Shown here: in pieces, positions 8,964-17,527 of the stretch
How positions within the stretch are numbered: the first letter of the stretch is position 1
Layout of the letters: each line of letters begins with the position of its first letter
Origin: Marivibrio halodurans
Lineage (GTDB): Bacteria; Pseudomonadota; Alphaproteobacteria; UBA8366; Aestuariispiraceae
Reading direction: 5' to 3'
DNA length: 64,000 nt
Assembly: GCF_017963645.1 (NCBI RefSeq)
Contig: NZ_JAGMWN010000004.1
Span: 1-64,000, forward strand
Translations under genes and position numbers: made by a program
Notes under the pieces: model-generated
What the model saw: only the letters and a program-made list of their open reading frames with translations
Told to the model about the DNA's origin: nothing
The model's database searches: none

Positions 8964-10736
8964 GTGTTCTCACTGAACATCCGCCACCTGAAACGAGTGA
9001 TGAGACCGTTCCGCCGCCCCCGCCCCGCCGGCTCTACGGCGCGTTTCGTCTTCGCATCCGACGAGGGCCGACGCTCCGTCCGACGCGAGTCCCTGCTGCG
9101 ACTCGTCTTCCTCGGGCTGCTCTGCGTCAGCTTCGTCCTTCTGGGCGATCGCTTCGCCTATCAGGGCACCCTGACGGAGACGCGTAGCGAAGCGCAAAAT
9201 GCGATGGACAAGGTTCGTTCCAGGATGGAGCGGGTGGTTAACGGCGATGTTCAACGGGTGCGCGGCCTGATCGCCTTCGTCCGCGCGAACCCCGACATCG
9301 ATCAACAAACCTTCAGCCAAATCGCCGAATATATCATGGCCGACGGATCGGGAACCTTCCGGAATATCGCCTTGGCCCGGTCGCTCGTCATCTCGCACAC
9401 CTATCCGCTGGAGGAGAACCGTTCCACATTGGGCGCCCGTTATCGCGACCTCGCCGCGCAATGGCCGGCGGTGGCGCGGACGATCGAGGAGAACGTGATC
9501 AGCATCGCCGGCCCCCTTACCTTGCTTCAAGGGGGGACGGCCCTCATCGCGCGCTTCCCGATCTTTCTCGATACCACGCCGCATCCGCAGGACCTCTGGG
9601 GGATCGGGTCGTTGGTAATCGATTTCGAACGGTTCCTTGTCGCCAGCAATATCGACACCCTATCCACGCAGTACGCGATCCGGCTCACCGGGCGGAACGG
9701 TGCCGGTGCCTCGGGCGAGGTCTTTTATGAAACGGGAGGCCCCCTAGAAGACCCGGTGCACGGCGAGGTGGTCCTGCCCGACGGCCGTTGGGCGATCGAA
9801 GTGGCGCCCTTGAAGGGATGGCCGACCACCTCCCGCTATCTGGGCCTGATCGTCGCCGGCGCGGTCGTCCTCTTCCTGATCGGCCTCGTCATGATCACGA
9901 TCAATGTCAGGTTCGAGAGCAAGCTTCTGGCGAATGCGGAGAGCCTGGAACGGCTCCGCGCCGAAGCGGTCCGCGCCCGGCGCCAGGCGGAGGAGGCAAA
10001 CCGCGCGAAGACCATGTTCCTCGCCAATATGAGCCATGAACTCCGGACGCCGCTGAACGCGATCATCGGCTTCACCGAGGTGATGTCCAACGGCATCTTC
10101 GGTCCCTTGGAGAATCAGAAATATCGCGGTTATCTCGGCGATATCCTGCATTCCTCGCAACATCTGCTGGCGTTGCTCGACGATATCCTGGATGTCGCGC
10201 GAATAGAGGTCGGAGACGTGAATCTCGACGAATCCGATGTCGAGCCGCGCGAGATCGTCGGTTCCACGCTGCGGCTGGTCCGGGGACGGGCGCGCGAACG
10301 TAACCATCGGCTGACGACCGACGTGCCGGATGCATTGCCCCGGCTGCGGGTCGACCCCAGGCTGATCCGCCAGGTCCTGGTCAATCTGTTGGGCAACGCC
10401 ATCCGCTACACGCCGGAGGGGGGTCGGATCGCCCTTTCAGCCGCCTTGCAATCCGACGGTTCCTTCACCTTCACGATCGCGGATAACGGGCCGGGGATTC
10501 CGGAAAGCAAGCGCGCCCAGGTCATGGAACCCTTCGTTCAACTTAAGGAATCGCAGGCCGTGGCGGGCGAGGGCGCCGGTCTCGGTCTGCCCATCGCGCA
10601 GCGGCTCGTGGAGGCCCATGGCGGCATGCTGCAAATCCGGCCGCCGGGCGAGATCGGTACGGAGGTGAGCATGGTCCTTCCCGCGTCGCGGGTTCTCGAC
10701 CCCGGCACCGCGCCCCCGGCGGAAGCCGGCGGATAA
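8964..10736 (+). CDS. CHASE-domain sensor histidine kinase
   Basis: 590 residues from GTG 8964; an ATG at 9000 is an equal candidate start. Order: membrane helix (about 44-61), periplasmic CHASE-like sensor (about 90-285), second helix (292-314), coiled coil (315-348), HisKA with phospho-acceptor His358 in FLANMSHELRTPLNA, then HATPase with N box NLLGNAIRYTPEG and G boxes DNGPGIPE and GAGLGLPIAQRLVEAHGG. It should autophosphorylate in response to a small extracellular ligand. No response regulator is adjacent, so the partner is elsewhere. Confidence 0.9.
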   Translation: MFSLNIRHLKRVMRPFRRPRPAGSTARFVFASDEGRRSVRRESLLRLVFLGLLCVSFVLLGDRFAYQGTLTETRSEAQNAMDKVRSRMERVVNGDVQRVRGLIAFVRANPDIDQQTFSQIAEYIMADGSGTFRNIALARSLVISHTYPLEENRSTLGARYRDLAAQWPAVARTIEENVISIAGPLTLLQGGTALIARFPIFLDTTPHPQDLWGIGSLVIDFERFLVASNIDTLSTQYAIRLTGRNGAGASGEVFYETGGPLEDPVHGEVVLPDGRWAIEVAPLKGWPTTSRYLGLIVAGAVVLFLIGLVMITINVRFESKLLANAESLERLRAEAVRARRQAEEANRAKTMFLANMSHELRTPLNAIIGFTEVMSNGIFGPLENQKYRGYLGDILHSSQHLLALLDDILDVARIEVGDVNLDESDVEPREIVGSTLRLVRGRARERNHRLTTDVPDALPRLRVDPRLIRQVLVNLLGNAIRYTPEGGRIALSAALQSDGSFTFTIADNGPGIPESKRAQVMEPFVQLKESQAVAGEGAGLGLPIAQRLVEAHGGMLQIRPPGEIGTEVSMVLPASRVLDPGTAPPAEAGG

Positions 10737-10852
10737 TCCCGGCCGAAGCCCCCTCTTGCGCCCGGACCACGCCCCGGGGATAATTCCAACGCGCGTGGCG
10801 ACCCCGGACTCGGCCGGGACCGCGCTATGAGGGAACGGGAGGCCTTCAATTC

Positions 10853-11173
10853 ATGCAGTCCATGTCCGATACGGTGCTCGGCGCCATCCTTTTCGTCGGC
10901 ACCCTCGTCATCGCCTTCGTTCTCGACATGCTGTTCGGTCCGCTGGCCGTGCTGCTGATCGCGGCCGCGATCATCGCCGCCGGCCTCGGCATGAAGCGCG
11001 ATTGGGTCACTTATATCGGCGGGCTCGTGATCAGCGCGGGGCTGACCTACGACGTCGTGCTCGACACGGTGCAGTCGGGGTCGGTCTTCGCCGGTCTGTT
11101 CGCCATCGCGATGCTGGGCGCGGTCGCGGTCTGCGCCATCATCTCGGCGCAAAAGCTGCAATCGGGGCTTTAA
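10853..11173 (+). CDS. Small multi-pass membrane protein
   Basis: 106 residues with three or four hydrophobic helices (AILFVGTLVIAFVLDMLF, LAVLLIAAAIIAAGLG, YIGGLVISAGLTYDVVL, GLFAIAMLGAVAVCAIISA). No family is recognised. The start is ATG 10853 (GGGAACGGGAGG upstream) or the ATG at 10862. It is convergent with glycerate kinase, with only 7 nt between the stop codons. Confidence 0.65.
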   Translation: MQSMSDTVLGAILFVGTLVIAFVLDMLFGPLAVLLIAAAIIAAGLGMKRDWVTYIGGLVISAGLTYDVVLDTVQSGSVFAGLFAIAMLGAVAVCAIISAQKLQSGL

Positions 11174-11180
11174 CCCCGTC

Positions 11181-12449
11181 TCACCGGATCAGAATGGCCC
11201 GAAAGTCATTGACGTTCGTCAATGTCGGACCCGGCTTGATCTGACGATCCAACGCCTCGAAGAAACCGTGGGCATCGTTCGACGCGAGAGCGGCTTCCGC
11301 ATCGATGCCGGCATCCTTCGCGCGGGCCAGCGTATCGGGGCCGACAAGCGCGCCGGCCACCTCCTCCGCCCCGTCGACCCCATCCGTGTCGCAGGCGATC
11401 GCATGGATGTCCGCGGCGCCGTCGAGCGCGACCGCCAGCGCCAGCGCGAATTCGGCATTCGGGCCACCGCGTCCCTCGCCCCGGATCGTGACCGTCGTCT
11501 CCCCGCCCGAGAGAAGTACCGCCGGCGGCGCGGCGGGCAGGCCGTGGCGCTTTACCGATTGCGCGATACCCGCCATGACACGCGCGACCTCGCGGCTTTC
11601 CCCCTCCAGGGCGTCGCCAAGGATAATGGGCGTAACACCGGCCGCGCGCGCCACCTCGCCCGCGGCCCGGAGCGAAAGAAGTGGCGCCGCGGCCAGCACG
11701 GTTTCCACCTTCTCGAACAATGGATCGTCGGGTTTCGGCGTCTCTTCCGCCCCCGCCTCCAGATGGTCGCGCACGGCCTTGGGCAGGTCGATGCCATATC
11801 CCCGCACGATCTTCAGCGCATCGGCGAAACTGGTCGCGTCCGGCACGGTGGGGCCGGATGCGATGATGGAGGGATCGTCGCCCGGCACGTCGGAGATCAG
11901 GATCGAATGCACGGCCGCGGGGGCCGCCGCCGCGGCGAGCCGCCCGCCCTTGATCGCCGAGAGATGCTTGCGCACGCAATTCATCTCCCCGATCCGCGCG
12001 CCGCAGCGCAGGAGCGCGCGATTGACCGCCTGCTTGTCGTCGAGCGTGAGCCCCGGCGCGGGCAGAGAGAGCAGCGCCGATCCCCCGCCGGAAATGGCGC
12101 AGAGCAGCAGGTCGTCCGGCCCCAACTCCTCCGCCAACGCCAGAATCCGCCGCGCCGCCGCCTCGCCCACCGCATCGGGCACGGGGTGGGAGGCCTCGAC
12201 GATCTCCACCCGCTCGCACGGAACCGCATGGCCGTAGCGGGTAACCACCAGCCCATCCAACGGCCCGTCCCAAGCGCGTTCGATCGCTTGCGCCATCAAG
12301 GCCGATGCTTTTCCGGCGCCGACCAGGACGGTGCGCCCCGCCGGCTTTTCCGGCAGGCACGGCGGCACGCAGGCGAGCGGGTCCGCCGCCTTCAAGGCCG
12401 CGTCGAAAAGATCGAGAAGAAGCGTGTCGGGATCGGCTTGCGAAGTCAT
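11181..12449 (-). CDS. ttuD: Glycerate 2-kinase (MOFRL family; TtuD/GckA type)
   Basis: 422 residues from ATG 12449 (a TTG lies three codons upstream). The N-terminal DUF4147 domain shows VLVGAGKASALMAQAIE, ASHPVPD and the phosphate-binding CAISGGGSALLSLPA, then RKHLSAIKGGRLA and SDVPGDDPSIIASGPT. The C-terminal MOFRL domain has LLSGGETTVTIRG, GGPNAEFALALA and CDTDGVDG. These enzymes phosphorylate D-glycerate to 2-phosphoglycerate and were long misnamed hydroxypyruvate reductase. They feed glyoxylate, tartrate or serine-cycle carbon into glycolysis. No other gene of that route is adjacent. Confidence 0.9.
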   Translation of the reverse strand: MTSQADPDTLLLDLFDAALKAADPLACVPPCLPEKPAGRTVLVGAGKASALMAQAIERAWDGPLDGLVVTRYGHAVPCERVEIVEASHPVPDAVGEAAARRILALAEELGPDDLLLCAISGGGSALLSLPAPGLTLDDKQAVNRALLRCGARIGEMNCVRKHLSAIKGGRLAAAAAPAAVHSILISDVPGDDPSIIASGPTVPDATSFADALKIVRGYGIDLPKAVRDHLEAGAEETPKPDDPLFEKVETVLAAAPLLSLRAAGEVARAAGVTPIILGDALEGESREVARVMAGIAQSVKRHGLPAAPPAVLLSGGETTVTIRGEGRGGPNAEFALALAVALDGAADIHAIACDTDGVDGAEEVAGALVGPDTLARAKDAGIDAEAALASNDAHGFFEALDRQIKPGPTLTNVNDFRAILIR

Positions 12450-12503
12450 GGGAAGCAATTAGCGTGATGCGATGGGGAACCGCAAGCTCGGGAAACAAAA
12501 AAC

Positions 12504-12932
12504 ATGACCGGTCCGACGTCCGACGACTTCATGCTTCACCCAAGGCTCGCCGAGGATACGGCCATGGTGAAGGACCTGACACTGTGCCGTCTGCTGCTTA
12601 TGCGGGACGCGCGCTTTCCCTGGATGATCCTGGTTCCCCGACGCGCGGATATCAGAGAAATCCACGATCTGACGCAAGCTGACCAGCGCCAGCTCCTTGC
12701 CGAGGTCACGACCCTGTCCAAGGCGATGGAACGGGAATGGCACGCGGATAAGATGAATGTCGCCGCGCTCGGCAACATGGTGCCGCAACTCCATATCCAT
12801 GTGATCGCCCGATTCGACGGTGACGCAGCCTGGCCGGGGCCGGTCTGGGGCGCGGGCACCGCCACGCCCTATGAGGAGGCGCGGTTGACCGAGACGCTCA
12901 CGCGCCTCAATGCCGCTCTTCATAAAGCGTGA
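12504..12932 (+). CDS. HIT-family nucleotide hydrolase/transferase
   Basis: 142 residues with a single HIT domain. The active-site strand reads QLHIHVIARF, a variant common in alphaproteobacteria where the first His of the HxHxHxx motif is replaced by Gln. Relatives hydrolyse dinucleoside polyphosphates or nucleoside phosphoramidates. WMILVPRRADIREIHDLT near residue 40 matches the domain's first helix. Its 3' end overlaps the convergent 92-residue gene by 26 nt. Divergent from glycerate kinase, with 54 nt between starts. Confidence 0.88.
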   Translation: MTGPTSDDFMLHPRLAEDTAMVKDLTLCRLLLMRDARFPWMILVPRRADIREIHDLTQADQRQLLAEVTTLSKAMEREWHADKMNVAALGNMVPQLHIHVIARFDGDAAWPGPVWGAGTATPYEEARLTETLTRLNAALHKA

Positions 12933-13185
12933 ACTCACCGGCGCGCACACGTTCCGGCAAGGACTCGATGATGGCCGCGACATCTTCCTCCCCCCGATCC
13001 TCGATCAGGTCGGTGAGCGCCAGATAAAGACAGACCTCGGAGAGCAGATCGCTCGGTATGCCCTGCGCGCAGCCCTCGTCCCACGCATCGAGAAAGAGCC
13101 CCATGGCCTTGCGCTTATGCTCGGCCACGAAGTCCTCGCTCTCCAGCGCGGGGCCGGCGAGCTCTTGCATCGGTCTGTCCGCCAT
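12907..13185 (-). CDS. Conserved hypothetical acidic protein
   Basis: 92 residues, acidic and mainly helical, with no signal or membrane segment (SEDFVAEHKRKAMGLFLDAW, CLYLALTDLIEDRGEEDVAA). The ATG at 13185 has GGGAGG at good spacing. I think similar small proteins occur next to HIT genes in alphaproteobacteria but cannot name a family. The gene converges with the HIT gene and the two share 26 nt at their 3' ends, so each mRNA is antisense to the other there. Confidence 0.7.
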   Translation of the reverse strand: MADRPMQELAGPALESEDFVAEHKRKAMGLFLDAWDEGCAQGIPSDLLSEVCLYLALTDLIEDRGEEDVAAIIESLPERVRAGEFTLYEERH

Positions 13186-13466
13186 CGGGACCTCCCTCGC
13201 CCGGAATCCGCCGCCCGCCAGGGTATCGGCACGCGAATCGCGCCGGAGTCAGGCAGATTCCCATAACTACGAAGCGAACTCTCAACCGATTCGGGGAAAC
13301 TGTCCACAATCATCCAACCAATTGGAAACAGACGGATTCCCAAGGACGGGACGTGAATTGTCGGACTCTTCGGATAACACCTTCCCGGATCAAGCGCTTA
13401 AGACAATGGGAAATCAATGCGCTCCCGACGACGGCGCACGGATGAAGAATCGGAGTTTCCAGGAAG

Positions 13467-13973
13467 ATGACGCAAACCCGACGGCGGTTCGGTACCGAGA
13501 TGGAACCCGTCCTGGATGCGCCGGGAGCCAGGCTACTCGCCTTCTGGCATGCGCACGGCACGCCCGGAAGACCTCCGAAGCGCACCGACTTCGACCCGAC
13601 AGCCCACCCCCGGGCCTTGTCCGGAATCCAGATCGTGGAGCGCGAGGAGGGGCCGGCGCGTTATCGATATCGCCTCGTCGGCACCGGCGAGGTCCAGGCG
13701 CGCGGCCTCGATCCGACCGGAAAGCCCGTGTCGGAGGGCTATTTCGCCTCATCCCTGGATATCGTGATGGAAAATTACGACCGCGTGATCGCCGAGGCGC
13801 GCCCCATGGCCGTCGAGGATGCGTTTCGCGACCCACGGGGCCTGCCGATCCAGGATATCTCGCTTCTGCTGCCACTGATCGGCGAGGACGGCTCCCCGAC
13901 CTTCATCCTGGTTTATAGCTATCAACGCGATCTGCCTCGGGATCACCCGATGTGGATGGCACCGAACCGATAA
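13467..13973 (+). CDS. PAS_5 family single-domain protein
   Basis: 168 residues resembling the stand-alone PAS_5 proteins abundant in Rhodospirillales. Visible pattern: ARLLAFWHAHG near the N-terminus, RYRYRLVGTGEVQARGLDPT in mid protein and ILVYSYQRDLP near the end. There is no output domain, so it probably acts as a sensor module or through partners; the ligand is unknown. ATG 13467 follows CCAGGAAG. Upstream, 13186-13466 is non-coding, rather AT-richer and contains no feature I can assign. Confidence 0.75.
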   Translation: MTQTRRRFGTEMEPVLDAPGARLLAFWHAHGTPGRPPKRTDFDPTAHPRALSGIQIVEREEGPARYRYRLVGTGEVQARGLDPTGKPVSEGYFASSLDIVMENYDRVIAEARPMAVEDAFRDPRGLPIQDISLLLPLIGEDGSPTFILVYSYQRDLPRDHPMWMAPNR

Positions 13974-14045
13974 AGCGCGGCGATCCGTCCCGATCCCCTT
14001 CACCCATGGCCTTGGTCGGGTCGACGGCTATAGTCTGTAGCCACC

Positions 14046-16553
14046 ATGGATGAGTCCCACCTCCCCCGCCCCATACCCCCGAACGACCTGCCGGAGCCTT
14101 TCGCCGGCTGGTTCGCCGCGCGGGGCTGGGTGCCGCATCCGCACCAGCAAGCCATGCGCGCGGCGGCGAACGCGGGAGAGCACGCCTTGCTGATCGCGCC
14201 GACGGGCGGCGGCAAGACGTTGGCCGGGTTCCTGCCGAGTCTTATCGATCTGGCAGGCCTGCCCGACCCCGATGCGGCCGGTCTGCATACCCTCTATGTC
14301 TCCCCCCTGAAGGCGTTGGCCGTCGATATCGCGCGCAACCTGACGACCCCGATCGCGGAGATGGACCTGCCCATCCGGGTGGAGACGCGCACCGGCGACA
14401 CCCCCCAGAACCGCCGCCAACGCCAACGCGAGAACCCGCCACATATCCTGCTGACAACGCCGGAGAGCCTCGCCCTGCTGATCAGCTATCCGGAGGCGGT
14501 CGATTTCTTCGCGACCCTTCGCACGATCGTGATCGACGAGGCCCACGCCCTCGCCGGCACCAAGCGGGGCGACCAACTGGCGCTCTGCCTGGCGCGGCTG
14601 TCGATTCTAGCGCCCGACGCGCGCCGGGTCGGTCTTTCCGCCACGGTGGCCCAACCGGACGCGCTCGCCGCCTGGGTCTCCCCCACGGCCGGGCCCGGCG
14701 ATGTCCGCCGGATCGAGGGAGGCGGCGCGGTGGAACCCCAAATCGCCATCCTCGACACCGAGGAGCGTCTTCCCTGGTCCGGCCATTACGGCCTGCACGC
14801 CGCGCCGGAAATCTATCGCGAAATCAGGAAGGCCGGGACGACCCTCGTCTTCGTCAATACGCGCGCGCAGGCGGAACTGCTGTTCCAGGAACTGTGGCGT
14901 GGGAACGAGGACAATCTGGCGATCGCGCTCCATCACGGCAGCCTCGCCCGCGAGCAGCGCCGCAAGGTGGAGGAAGCGATGGCGCGCGGCGCGCTTCGCG
15001 CGGTGGTCGCGACCTCCTCGCTCGACCTCGGAATCGATTGGGCGGCGGTCGATCTGGTGATCCAGGTCGGCCCGCCCAAGGGCGTCAGCCGCCTGACCCA
15101 ACGCATCGGGCGCGCGGGTCACCGTCTCGACGCGCCGAGCCGCGCCCTCCTCGTCCCCTGCAACCGGTTCGAGGTGCTGGAATGCCGCTGCGCGATAGAG
15201 GGGCTGATGGCCCGCACGCTCGACGGCGAGGCGCCGGGGCCGGGCGGCCTCGACGTGTTGGCGCAGCATATCATGGGGCTGGCCTGCGCCGCGCCCTTCA
15301 CGGCGGACGCGCTGTTCGCCGAGATTCGTGCCTCCGCCCCCTATGCAAACCTGGACCGCGCGACATTCGACGACGTGCTGCGCTATGTCGAGGACGGCGG
15401 ATACGCGCTCAGAACCTATGAGCGCTGGCGGCGGTTGTTCCACAAGGCCGACGGCACCTACGAGGTCGCCTCCCCCCAGGTCGCGCGCCGCCACCGGATG
15501 AATATCGGCACCATCGTGGAGAGTCCGACCCTCAAGGTCCGCCTGCGAAAGGGTCCCGTGCTGGGCGAGATCGAGGAATATTTCGCGACCCTTCTGGAGC
15601 CCGGAGACAGCTTCGTCTTCGGCGGCGAGATGCTGCGGTTCGAGGGCATGCGCGAAACCTGGGTGGAGGTGAGCCGCGCGCCCGGCAAGGAGCCGAAGGT
15701 GCCCTCCTATCTCGGCGGGCGCATGCCCTTCACGACGCATCTGTCGGACCGCGTGCGCGCCGCGCTGGAGGACCCGGCCAGTTGGCGCGACCTGCCGGAG
15801 CAGGTGGCGGAATGGCTGCGTCTGCAGCAATGGCGCTCCGTCCTGCCGCCGCGCGACGGGCTTCTGGTGGAATGCTTCCCGCGCGGCGACAAGGAATATC
15901 TCGTCGCCTACAGCTTCGCCGGACGCAACGCGCACCAGACACTCGGCATGCTGCTGACCAAGCGGATGGAACGCATGGGGGTGGGGCCACTCGGCTTCGT
16001 CGCCAGCGATTACGTGATCGCGGTCTGGTCGCTGCACCCGGTGGAGGATGTCACCGGGCTGTTCGACGAGGACATGCTGGGCGACGATCTGGAAGCCTGG
16101 ATGGAGGAAAGCTCCCTCATGCGCCGAACCTTCCGCAATGTCGCGATCGTCGCCGGGCTGATCGAGCGCAAGATGCCGGGGACGGAAAAGACCGGCCGGC
16201 AAGTCACCTTCTCCGCCGATCTGATCTATGACGTGCTGCGCCGGCACGAGCCGGACCATATCCTCTTGCGGGCGACGCGCGCGGACGCGGCCGGCGGGAT
16301 GATCGATGTCGGCCGGCTGGCGGATTTCCTGAAACGCGCCGCGACCGGGGGAATCATCCATCGACGCCTCGACCGGGTATCGCCGCTGGCCGTGCCGATC
16401 CTGCTGGAGGTGGGCAAGGAACAGGTGGCGAGCGATGCCGCGATCGAGGATCTGCTGGACGAGGCCGCCGCCGATCTGGAGGGGGATCTGGTGCGCGAGG
16501 CGATGGGCGGCCCCGACGGCGGCGGTATCCTGCATGGGGAATTACCGTTGTGA
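14046..16553 (+). CDS. Lhr-like DEXH helicase of the ligase-associated DNA damage cassette
   Basis: 835 residues. Superfamily 2 helicase core with Q-like motif, Walker A APTGGGKT (51-58), motif Ib/II with DEAH at 164-167, motif III SATVAQPD, motif V SSLDLGIDW and motif VI QRIGRAGHR. A long Lhr-type C-terminal region follows (winged helix plus the DUF4910-like Lhr core; RRHRMNIGTIVESPTLKVRLRKG split here into its two halves RRHRMNIG and VESPTLKV). Related genes form a four-gene cassette with PdeM, an exonuclease and an ATP-dependent ligase. Here only PdeM follows, coupled by a GTGA overlap. Confidence 0.92.
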   Translation: MDESHLPRPIPPNDLPEPFAGWFAARGWVPHPHQQAMRAAANAGEHALLIAPTGGGKTLAGFLPSLIDLAGLPDPDAAGLHTLYVSPLKALAVDIARNLTTPIAEMDLPIRVETRTGDTPQNRRQRQRENPPHILLTTPESLALLISYPEAVDFFATLRTIVIDEAHALAGTKRGDQLALCLARLSILAPDARRVGLSATVAQPDALAAWVSPTAGPGDVRRIEGGGAVEPQIAILDTEERLPWSGHYGLHAAPEIYREIRKAGTTLVFVNTRAQAELLFQELWRGNEDNLAIALHHGSLAREQRRKVEEAMARGALRAVVATSSLDLGIDWAAVDLVIQVGPPKGVSRLTQRIGRAGHRLDAPSRALLVPCNRFEVLECRCAIEGLMARTLDGEAPGPGGLDVLAQHIMGLACAAPFTADALFAEIRASAPYANLDRATFDDVLRYVEDGGYALRTYERWRRLFHKADGTYEVASPQVARRHRMNIGTIVESPTLKVRLRKGPVLGEIEEYFATLLEPGDSFVFGGEMLRFEGMRETWVEVSRAPGKEPKVPSYLGGRMPFTTHLSDRVRAALEDPASWRDLPEQVAEWLRLQQWRSVLPPRDGLLVECFPRGDKEYLVAYSFAGRNAHQTLGMLLTKRMERMGVGPLGFVASDYVIAVWSLHPVEDVTGLFDEDMLGDDLEAWMEESSLMRRTFRNVAIVAGLIERKMPGTEKTGRQVTFSADLIYDVLRRHEPDHILLRATRADAAGGMIDVGRLADFLKRAATGGIIHRRLDRVSPLAVPILLEVGKEQVASDAAIEDLLDEAAADLEGDLVREAMGGPDGGGILHGELPL

Positions 16554-17245
16554 GCACCATATCCCTGGCCCCGACGCTGCATCTGAACGGTACCGCGCTG
16601 ATCGCGGAACCCTCCGGCGCGCTGTACTGGCCCGCGCGGGAGACGCTGGTCGTCGCCGACCTTCATCTGGAGAAGGGGTCGAGCTTCGCCCGGCGCGGCC
16701 AGTTGCTGCCCCCCTATGACAGCCGCACGACGCTTTCCCTGATCGCCGACGCGATCCGACGGCGCCGCCCGGCGCGCGTCATCTGCCTCGGCGACAGTTT
16801 CCATGACGGGGAGGCGGCCGCCCGCCTCGCCCCGGACGACGCGGACGCGATCCGACGACTGACCGGAAGCAGTGATTGGATATGGATCGCGGGCAATCAC
16901 GACCCCGTCCCGCCGGAAACCCTGGGCGGGCGGGTAGTAACCGACGCCCTGGTCGACGGCGCGCTGATCTTCCGGCACGAGGCGCTGGCCCGTGCCGCGC
17001 CGGGGGAGGTTTCCGGTCATTACCACCCCAAGGCCGCGATCACCCAGCGCGGGCGGCGGCTTTCCGCCCGGTGCTTCGTGGAAGACGGCCGGCGGCTGAT
17101 CCTGCCGGCCTTCGGCGCCTATACGGGCGGGCTCAATGTCCTCGACCCCGCGATCGCGGCTCTCTATCCGAACGGCTTCCGGGTTCACCTGCTGGGGCCG
17201 CGCAAGGTGCACGGCTTCCCGCGCGCCCGGTTGCTGCGGGCATGA
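16550..17245 (+). CDS. pdeM: Ligase-associated metallophosphoesterase/endonuclease PdeM
   Basis: 231 residues; calcineurin-like metallophosphoesterase. Metal-binding motifs in order: DLHLEKG (37-43), GDSFHD (81-86), GNHD (115-118) and GHYHPKA (157-163). It starts at GTG 16550, overlapping the helicase stop in GTGA, so translation is coupled. The family is linked to DNA damage repair with the Lhr-like helicase. The ligase and exonuclease that complete the usual set are not downstream; a strong hairpin ends the unit. Confidence 0.9.
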   Translation: MSTISLAPTLHLNGTALIAEPSGALYWPARETLVVADLHLEKGSSFARRGQLLPPYDSRTTLSLIADAIRRRRPARVICLGDSFHDGEAAARLAPDDADAIRRLTGSSDWIWIAGNHDPVPPETLGGRVVTDALVDGALIFRHEALARAAPGEVSGHYHPKAAITQRGRRLSARCFVEDGRRLILPAFGAYTGGLNVLDPAIAALYPNGFRVHLLGPRKVHGFPRARLLRA

Positions 17246-17261
17246 CACCGCCGGCATGAAA

Positions 17262-17291
17262 CCGGGCCGGAACCCGAAGGTCCCGGCCCGG
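17262..17291 (+). terminator. GC-rich hairpin after pdeM, probable terminator
   Basis: A 9-bp perfect stem, CCGGGCCGG (17262-17270) with CCGGCCCGG (17283-17291). Inside it ACC and GGT can extend the stem around a CGAA tetraloop. No U-run follows, so termination would be weak or Rho-assisted; it may alternatively stabilise the mRNA end. The remaining 17292-17527 holds no feature I can assign beyond leader sequence for the photolyase. Confidence 0.55.
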
Positions 17292-17527
17292 ACACGCCGT
17301 TGGTAGAGGTGGGGGGAAGGATCTACCATTGGCTGATCGGGGCGCTCCCGATCTATCCTTGGTACGGGACCACCGATATTTCGGATCACGCCGAACAGCG
17401 ATCCAGGTGATACGCCCGAGTAATCCAACGTTCCCCTTCCGCGCGTAAAGAGTGGGCAGAACGCCGATACGTCCGAACATGCGGGCGTGAGACAATCGAG
17501 ACCCCGACCCTCAAGCCCGGAAAGCAC

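Noticed and set aside
14607-16535. 642-residue minus-strand frame
   Set aside because: Lies opposite the helicase gene, which has every family motif; low-complexity composition indicates a shadow frame.
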